Positions 6,208 to 9,675 of a DNA stretch of 9,675 bases are shown here, one piece after another (the first letter of the stretch is position 1; each line of letters begins with the position of its first letter). The translations under genes were made by a program, and so were the position numbers. The stretch is from assembly GCA_937996675.1 (NCBI GenBank), contig CALKUN010000050.1:1-9675 (forward strand). Reading direction: 5' to 3'. This DNA comes from an uncultured Candidatus Saccharibacteria bacterium. GTDB taxonomy: Bacteria > Patescibacteriota > Saccharimonadia > CAILAD01 > GCA-016700035. Under the pieces are notes generated by a model. It ran no database searches. It was given only the letters and a program-made list of their open reading frames with translations, and had not been told where the DNA came from.

Positions 6208-6476
6208 GCTACCCGTCGTCGCTTTCGCCTGTCTCTCGCATTCCCTCCACCTAGCTTCCAAGAACGAACGAACGAACGACTGATTCGGCCAGAAGCGTTC
6301 CCAAACCTCTTTCGTGATGGTCAATGAGCCCTCAGCCGTGTACGTCCCAGTAGTTACACCGAGCGGGATTGGCTGTAAGGGTGAGCCTACGTTTAAGGGT
6401 CCCATTGGACGGACTTGAGACCCGAGAATGACACGCCGTCGATGGTGAGCTGCATACTGTCGCTCTTGATTTTCAC
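6198..6476 (-). pseudogene. Antisense, frame-broken remnant resembling the N-terminus of a phage tail tube protein
   Basis: On the minus strand GGAGG lies 5 nt before a GTG at 6476. It opens a short frame (KIKSDSMQLTIDGVSFSGLK, then SVQWDP) that stops at 6393. A shift of -1 continues a sensible protein: NVGSPLQPIPLGVTTGTYTA, then EGSLTITKEVWERFW. The combined order (GVxxxGLKSVxW, then a PLG..TGxYxAEGSLT block, then an aromatic helix) is how many tail tube proteins begin. After that the shifted frame runs into the GAAC/GTTC repeat and antisense fibre sequence, so the C-terminal half is missing. Beyond the repeat, the original frame reads SWKLGGGNARDRRKRRRVAG and stops at 6198. The gene is therefore truncated and carries at least one frame change; an intact copy is expected elsewhere in the phage. 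Tail-tube identity is by motif only. Confidence 0.5.
6262..6279 (+). repeat. Tetranucleotide tract, four GAAC units plus GA
   Basis: Four perfect GAAC copies (6262-6277) followed by GA give an 18-nt run of period 4. It lies inside the minus-strand tail-tube-like remnant, close to where recognisable protein sequence ends. Gain or loss of one unit would shift the minus frame by one. Confidence 0.85.
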
Positions 6477-6542
6477 ATCTGCCTCCAATGCACACCGGGC
6501 CAAAAGCATAAGGCTAAATAGACGACATGAACTACATCCTCT

Positions 6543-6553
6543 AAGCCTAGCAC
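6543..6553 (+). repeat. Border motif AAGCCTAGCAC (copy upstream of the connector gene)
   Basis: Exact 11-base match to 940-950, also preceded by ATCCTC (6536-6541; compare 926-931). Related CTAGCAC copies lie at 3741-3747 and 8639-8645. Here it lies between the minus-strand remnant (start 6476) and the + gene at 6579. Possible promoter or operator; the strand is undecided. Confidence 0.4.
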
Positions 6554-6578
6554 CCGACAGCCGCTTTGCACGTCCGAG

Positions 6579-7421
6579 GTGGACCATGTTCTGTCAGCTA
6601 TGACCACGCTCTACATCACCCCGGAAAAAGTGTATGCGCTCTCACTACCCCCGGCGCTCCTTTTTCAGACTGACTCCCTCACCGTCCCCTCGCCGCTGTT
6701 GCCGGGTAGTTTCTCCGACTGCGTGCGCACCGCCGGCTCAGGTACAGCTCCGCCGCCCGACCTAGAGGGAAACCCGATGGGCACCTTCTCGCTGGTCATC
6801 GTTTGCACCGTGGCGGGACAGTGCAACCAGCTCGGCACGGTAAACCCTGGCGTGCTACCTGCCTTCAAGCTCTCTGTGGACGGAGCGGTCACATTTGGGC
6901 GCTCCCGCACTATCTCAGCAGACGACGGGCGGGCCTTCATTGACTATGTGAGCGGGCCTGTTAGTGGGGGAGCTAGTCCAGTAGGGGGAGCGATCGGGAT
7001 ACGCCTGTACGCGCAGCCAGGGCTTTACGCGGTGGGTGATACTTTCACGGCGAGCACTACGCCTTCGCCTGATCTCACCTCGCTCATCCCGCCAGAGTGC
7101 GATTATGCAGACGGCTTCCTGGTCGGGAGCTGGGGCGACACTCTACCGCTGCTCGCGTGGGGCGGCGACTTGGAGCAAACGGTTTCAGATAGGGTACGCT
7201 GGCGCATGATCTGCAAGGCGGGGCTGGGCTCGTCGAAGGACATGGAAGTCTATCACCCCGACAAGACAGGCGCTACGAAGTGGTATCAGCGAGCGCAGAG
7301 TGGAGAGTTCGCGAATCACCCGGCATATCGGCCATCATTGAAGCGAGGGACGGGTAGTCCTAAGACGAGCTTCCCGCAGATGGTGCCGGCTAAAGATCCT
7401 TTGTCGGGGATGTGGATCTAG
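6579..7421 (+). CDS. Probable head-tail connector, Mu gp36-like (DUF1320-type) C-terminal region with an N-terminal beta domain, 280 aa
   Basis: GAGG six bases before the ATG at 6579 supports this start; an in-frame ATG at 6600 has no such site. Residues ~8-165 are beta-rich (FSLVIVCTVAGQCNQLG, FKLSVDGAVTFGRSRTIS, IGIRLYAQPGLYAVG), like a virion beta-sandwich. Residues ~175-245 follow the small helical connector plan: a CDYADGFLVGSWGDTLPLLA segment, a central helix (LEQTVSDRVRWRMICKAGL), then TGATKWYQRAQSGEFANHP. That order (acidic helix, a bend rich in Leu and Pro, an Arg-rich helix, then an A-W helix with a 'SG' end) resembles gp36/DUF1320 adaptors, and the gene stands just before the gpG-like gene as in Mu, apart from the minus-strand island. 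Family assignment is moderate. The stop overlaps that of the minus gene below at a shared CTAG. Confidence 0.5.
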   Translation: MDHVLSAMTTLYITPEKVYALSLPPALLFQTDSLTVPSPLLPGSFSDCVRTAGSGTAPPPDLEGNPMGTFSLVIVCTVAGQCNQLGTVNPGVLPAFKLSVDGAVTFGRSRTISADDGRAFIDYVSGPVSGGASPVGGAIGIRLYAQPGLYAVGDTFTASTTPSPDLTSLIPPECDYADGFLVGSWGDTLPLLAWGGDLEQTVSDRVRWRMICKAGLGSSKDMEVYHPDKTGATKWYQRAQSGEFANHPAYRPSLKRGTGSPKTSFPQMVPAKDPLSGMWI

Positions 7422-7741
7422 CTGCGCGGGTCGAGATCGTCACTACCTGAAGGAAACGACTCGTAAGCCTTGCGCGCGCCGGGCGTATATTCCCGACGAG
7501 CTGCTAAATCAGCGCCGCACTCAGTACCGGGATGAACAGCCACCAGTTTTGGCGGAACGGTCTGGGGCTCCTCTTTCGGCGCATCCCGCAGCGCCTCCTG
7601 ACACAGAGTGATGGCACCGTTGATGCGCGTCACAGTCTCACGCATCGCGGTGAGCTGCGCTTCCAGGTTGCGGATTGCGGTCTGTCCGTTGGCGTGCTCG
7701 CCGATGAGGTTCTCAAGGCGTTTTTCGATGTATGTACGCAT
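7418..7741 (-). CDS. Coiled-coil small phage protein of unknown function, 107 aa (possibly 141 aa)
   Basis: ATG at 7741 with AAGGA a few bases upstream gives MRTYIEKRLENLIGEHANGQ, then heptad-like helices (TAIRNLEAQLTAMRETVTRI), a Pro/Glu/Lys segment and a polar Arg/Ser/Asp tail ending at TAG 7420-7418. A coiled coil of ~45 residues is the only clear feature. The frame stays protein-like for 34 more codons upstream (LQRTIGIIARRFAVKLLAKL). It reaches an ATA at 7843 preceded by AAAGGA at 3 nt, and a TTG at 7861 without a ribosome binding site. The ATA start would leave only 34 nt to the preceding gene, against 136 nt from the ATG. It is the last gene of a three-gene minus cluster. Homo-oligomer, lysis accessory or virion protein are all possible. 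Confidence 0.6.
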   Translation of the reverse strand: MRTYIEKRLENLIGEHANGQTAIRNLEAQLTAMRETVTRINGAITLCQEALRDAPKEEPQTVPPKLVAVHPGTECGADLAARREYTPGARKAYESFPSGSDDLDPRS

Positions 7742-7877
7742 GTTTTCCTTCAGCTTGGCTAGTAGTTTGACTGCAAAGCGTCGAGCGATGATTCCGATCG
7801 TCCGTTGTAGCTTCCTGTGATGGTAAGAATCGAGGTTGACTATTCGTCCTTTCGTATGCAAAGCGTTGTGCAGAGAA

Positions 7878-8168
7878 TCAGGCCCGCCAGGCATGCGACG
7901 CTCGCCGACCCATCCCGGCAGGCCGACCCTGACACTTGACGCTACGCTTGCGCCCGACGTTGGACCAGGCGAGCTTGCGCCGTTTCTTCTGACCGTACGA
8001 TGCACCACCGCCAGCGTAGCGCGTATTAACTGCACCACCGAGCGCAGGCGCAGCCCCACGACCGTCCTGAGTGGGCGCAATACCAGCGGCGCGAGCACTC
8101 CCGCCAGTAAAGAGCGTTGCAGCCATCGCGAGCAGGGCACCGAGAGAACCGTAACCGGATTCACGCAT
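7878..8168 (-). CDS. Small exported or membrane-anchored, Gly-rich basic protein, 96 aa
   Basis: AGGAG lies 7 nt before the ATG at 8168, a strong start. Residues ~7-25 are hydrophobic (GSLGALLAMAATLFTGG) and are followed by SARAAG, an A-x-A type cleavage site, so a signal peptide or a membrane anchor is likely. The rest is Gly/Ala-rich, then strongly basic (GQKKRRKLAWSNVGRKRSVK, ending ASHAWRA). I recognise no family. The small size, export signal and cationic tail inside a minus-strand island would suit a membrane-active accessory such as a lysis or superinfection-exclusion factor, but this is inference only. It lies 125 nt after the stop of the upstream minus gene. Confidence 0.62.
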   Translation of the reverse strand: MRESGYGSLGALLAMAATLFTGGSARAAGIAPTQDGRGAAPALGGAVNTRYAGGGASYGQKKRRKLAWSNVGRKRSVKCQGRPAGMGRRASHAWRA

Positions 8169-8268
8169 GAGAGTCTCCTAGAAAGGGAATTGATAGCGCG
8201 CAGCCAGCACGCCTTACCTCGATCTTTTGGGCTTCAGAGTGCACTTAAAGTTTCGCCGATAGATACGA

Positions 8269-8280
8269 TAGCACCTCTCA
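8269..8280 (+). repeat. 12-base repeat TAGCACCTCTCA, copy 1
   Basis: Identical to 8640-8651. Both copies lie upstream of minus-strand genes (100 nt before the ATG at 8168, 145 nt before the ATG at 8494) and read TGAGAGGTGCTA on the minus strand. They share GTGCTA with the border motif. A promoter or operator for the minus cluster is possible. Confidence 0.4.
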
Positions 8281-8293
8281 GCTCGTGCAACAA

Positions 8294-8494
8294 CTACGGC
8301 GGCAATTCTTGCGCGAGCTTGCGCAGCACTCGAATCACGTCCGCAACCTCTGCCTGAGTCGTGCCGATCTGCACCGAAGTCTCTGCAACGAGCCGACGTG
8401 CACCCTCGACTTTCGAGAGGATAAGGCGACGGCCCATGGGGTCATCTATGTAAGCGGCGACGAGAGCGCCAGCGCGTTGGAGGGTCTTTGTCAT
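8294..8494 (-). CDS. Small helical phage protein of unknown function, 66 aa
   Basis: From the ATG at 8494: MTKTLQRAGALVAAYIDDPM, then GRRLILSKVEGARRLVAETS, and a C-terminal helix ADVIRVLRKLAQEL, ending at TAG. The whole chain looks alpha-helical with mixed charge. The upstream region (GAAAGAAAAAGC) is only a weak ribosome binding site. The frame is open further upstream to 8629, but the residues there (Cys-rich, irregular) do not look like the same protein, so 8494 is preferred. First gene of the minus cluster 8494-7418. No domain recognised. Confidence 0.6.
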   Translation of the reverse strand: MTKTLQRAGALVAAYIDDPMGRRLILSKVEGARRLVAETSVQIGTTQAEVADVIRVLRKLAQELPP

Positions 8495-8639
8495 GCTTTT
8501 TCTTTCTACAACCTGTCTAGGTATGTCGGGATACAGCCCAGAACCTAAGCAACGTGGATACCGCGAACAAAATACACCTACAACGGCGCGGTCACACGTA
8601 GATATGCCTAAGCCACATAGTTCAGCCATACCTCAACAC

Positions 8640-8651
8640 TAGCACCTCTCA
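8640..8651 (+). repeat. 12-base repeat TAGCACCTCTCA, copy 2, overlapping border motif CTAGCAC
   Basis: Lies in the 190-nt divergent spacer (8495-8684) between the minus cluster and the gpG-like gene. It overlaps CTAGCAC at 8639-8645. Apart from this motif I see no clear sigma70-type -35/-10 pair in the spacer. Confidence 0.45.
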
Positions 8652-8684
8652 CCAAGCACGCCAGCAATTCCGTCCTCCAACCCA

Positions 8685-9122
8685 ATGGCCATCCGACAGT
8701 CAGGCCCCAACCTCAAGCAACACATGGCCCACCTCAAAGCGGCTCTGTATGAGCGCATGGCTGCCGAGCAACTAGAGGTAGTTGAGGAGTTAGTGCAACA
8801 GTGCTTTGACCAGCAGCGCCAGCCTGACGGCACACCTTGGCCCGAGCGCGCTGACGGTACGGGTAGGCCGCTGCTGCTCACGATTGGTGAGGCCCTTACC
8901 TTCACTGCAAATCGCTCTGCAAACTCGCTGGGGACCGTCTACGTTGACTGCCCAAGCAAACCCCATGAGATTTATCAACGACTCGGGACGCGGACAATCC
9001 CTGCTCGACCTTGGGCACCGGAGCCAGGCGAACCGATGCCAGTCGCTTGGCAGGCGAAGATCGACGCACGTTTGCGATCTGTCTTCCGCAAGGCTTGGCA
9101 GGCTGCACGCAGCGGACGTTAA
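8685..9122 (+). CDS. Virion morphogenesis protein, Mu gpG-like (phage tail completion / Phage_tail_S type), 145 aa
   Basis: The features follow the gpG/gpS-type plan: an N-terminal helical half (LKQHMAHLKAALYERM), then QRQPDGTPWPERADGTGRPL, where the GTPW motif is characteristic, a LLTIGEALTF strand replacing the usual 'L..tG.L', and YQRLGTRTIPARPWAPE, the conserved 'Q.G....PARP.L' region. A C-terminal basic helix ends the protein. Such proteins act at head-tail joining or tail completion. The ATG at 8685 has no good Shine-Dalgarno; a second Met at codon 14 is no better. In Mu this gene follows gp36, as it does here if the minus island is ignored. Confidence 0.75.
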   Translation: MAIRQSGPNLKQHMAHLKAALYERMAAEQLEVVEELVQQCFDQQRQPDGTPWPERADGTGRPLLLTIGEALTFTANRSANSLGTVYVDCPSKPHEIYQRLGTRTIPARPWAPEPGEPMPVAWQAKIDARLRSVFRKAWQAARSGR

Positions 9123-9188
9123 CTTATAAGGTAGGCGCTCCGCGGTAGGCCATGTGTGAGTCAGCGTATCCATCACAGGTAGACAAAC

Positions 9189-9611
9189 ATGCCCCCTTTG
9201 TTGACACCAGCACTGACTATGGTAGATCTCGCTGGCTTCCCTACAGGTGGCAGCAGCACGCCTAGAACTGTGGTGACTCCAATCCTGGCTGCCGATCTGC
9301 CGGTCGGAGGGCCTGCTACCTTGCTCGCCGCGAGTCCTCCGCGGGCTCTCGTGATGTCCGGTACGCGCATGTCAATCGCGCTGTCAGTGAGCGCTGGCGC
9401 TGCGCAAGTCACTCCCTACGCCTGGATCGGCTCAAACGGGTATCCTATGGGGGACTCTGCAAACGCTCCTAAGCTCATAAGCGCCGACGCGGCGAGCGTT
9501 GCGAACGCCTACGAGTATTTCATCACTCAGGCTGAAACGCTCACTTGGGCCTTTGTTAAGACCGGGGCAGGAACCATCACATATTGCTCTGTCGCTGGAG
9601 GGACTAGCTAA
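9189..9611 (+). CDS. Small beta-rich, probably structural protein, 140 aa; first of two tandem relatives
   Basis: A hydrophobic, Ala/Thr/Gly/Pro-rich protein that begins MPPLLTPALTMVDLAGFPTG and has strand-like stretches (RMSIALSVSAGAAQVTPYAW, TWAFVKTGAGTITYCSV). No charged catalytic pattern is present, which fits a virion surface or appendage subunit, but I recognise no family. CAGGT at 9176-9180 may be the ribosome binding site. The TAA stop overlaps the next ATG as TAATG, so the two are co-translated. The N-terminus matches that of the next gene (P.L/F.PAL..VD.AG.P), indicating duplication. Confidence 0.6.
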   Translation: MPPLLTPALTMVDLAGFPTGGSSTPRTVVTPILAADLPVGGPATLLAASPPRALVMSGTRMSIALSVSAGAAQVTPYAWIGSNGYPMGDSANAPKLISADAASVANAYEYFITQAETLTWAFVKTGAGTITYCSVAGGTS

Positions 9612-9675
9612 TGGCGGCTCCTACGTTCGCACCGGCTCTCGGCTTGGTTGATGCTGCTGGCGTGCCTATCAGCGC
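9611..9675 (+). CDS. Paralogue of the preceding gene, 3' end outside window
   Basis: ATG at 9611-9613 overlaps the preceding TAA. The 21 visible residues, MAAPTFAPALGLVDAAGVPI plus S, align without gaps to the start of the upstream protein (about 9 of 16 positions identical over PTFAPALGLVDAAGVP). The frame is open to the right edge. Confidence 0.6.
   Translation, partial: MAAPTFAPALGLVDAAGVPIS

Noticed and set aside
6381..6410. Programmed -1 frameshift in the tail-tube-like sequence
   Set aside because: No classical slippery heptamer is seen at the junction, tail tube genes are not known for it, and the gene is truncated downstream anyway.
6415..6603. 62-aa + frame upstream of the connector gene
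   Set aside because: No ribosome binding site and no protein pattern; it lies opposite the tail-tube-like remnant, which makes more sense.
7845..8164. Upstream extension of the coiled-coil frame as a 248-aa protein
   Set aside because: Most of it is antisense-like, Arg/Val/Leu-rich shadow reading over the better supported gene 8168-7878, which has a strong ribosome binding site.
8495..8684. Sigma70-type divergent promoters
   Set aside because: No convincing -35/-10 pair with 16-18 nt spacing could be picked by eye; only the CTAGCAC motif stands out.
1..9675. tRNA genes, CRISPR arrays, insertion sequences or attachment sites
   Set aside because: No cloverleaf pattern, regular spaced repeats, transposase motif or terminal inverted repeats were seen.

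Overview
This window looks like part of the virion-structure (head) module of a tailed phage or prophage with a Mu-like head. The sequence is GC-rich and its genes are tightly packed. The Mu-type order can be recognised on the + strand: a gpI-like protease/scaffold polyprotein, a small head decoration-type protein, a gpT-like major capsid protein, a gp36-like (DUF1320-type) connector, and a gpG-like virion morphogenesis protein. No integrase, transposase, terminase, tRNA, rRNA or CRISPR array is visible, so the lifestyle and host cannot be fixed. All family assignments are by eye, from motifs.

Layout. From the left edge to 455 (+) lies the end of a protein with a 2H-phosphoesterase (LigT/2'-5' RNA ligase-like) catalytic motif. 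Two small minus-strand genes follow (923-573 and 573-406). They overlap as TAATG, the second was found only by reading the minus strand directly, and the first seems to start at an ATA codon. The 736-residue protease/scaffold (967-3177) carries a complete Nudix hydrolase domain in its middle. The decoration protein (3237-3701) and major capsid protein (3798-4886) follow. A structured spacer whose 10-bp inverted repeat covers the next ribosome binding site leads into a 395-residue Ala/Ser/Thr/Gly-rich fibre-like protein (4993-6180).

Next is an antisense, frame-disrupted remnant resembling the N-terminus of a phage tail tube protein, with a GAAC tetranucleotide tract (about 6476-6198). The connector-like gene (6579-7421) meets a minus-strand cluster of three small genes (8494-7418); the two stop codons that face each other share one CTAG. 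The + strand resumes with the gpG-like gene (8685-9122) and two tandem related genes, the second cut by the right edge (9189-9611 and 9611-9675).

How it fits together. The + strand genes would build and mature the head: protease and scaffold, cement, capsid, fibre, connector, completion factor. Three minus-strand islands interrupt this order, and a short element (CTAGCAC on +, GTGCTAG on -) recurs at their upstream borders. The most interesting points are the two nucleotide-processing domains (2H and Nudix) carried by neighbouring head-assembly genes, the apparent ATA starts, the recurring border motif, and the antisense tail-tube-like remnant.
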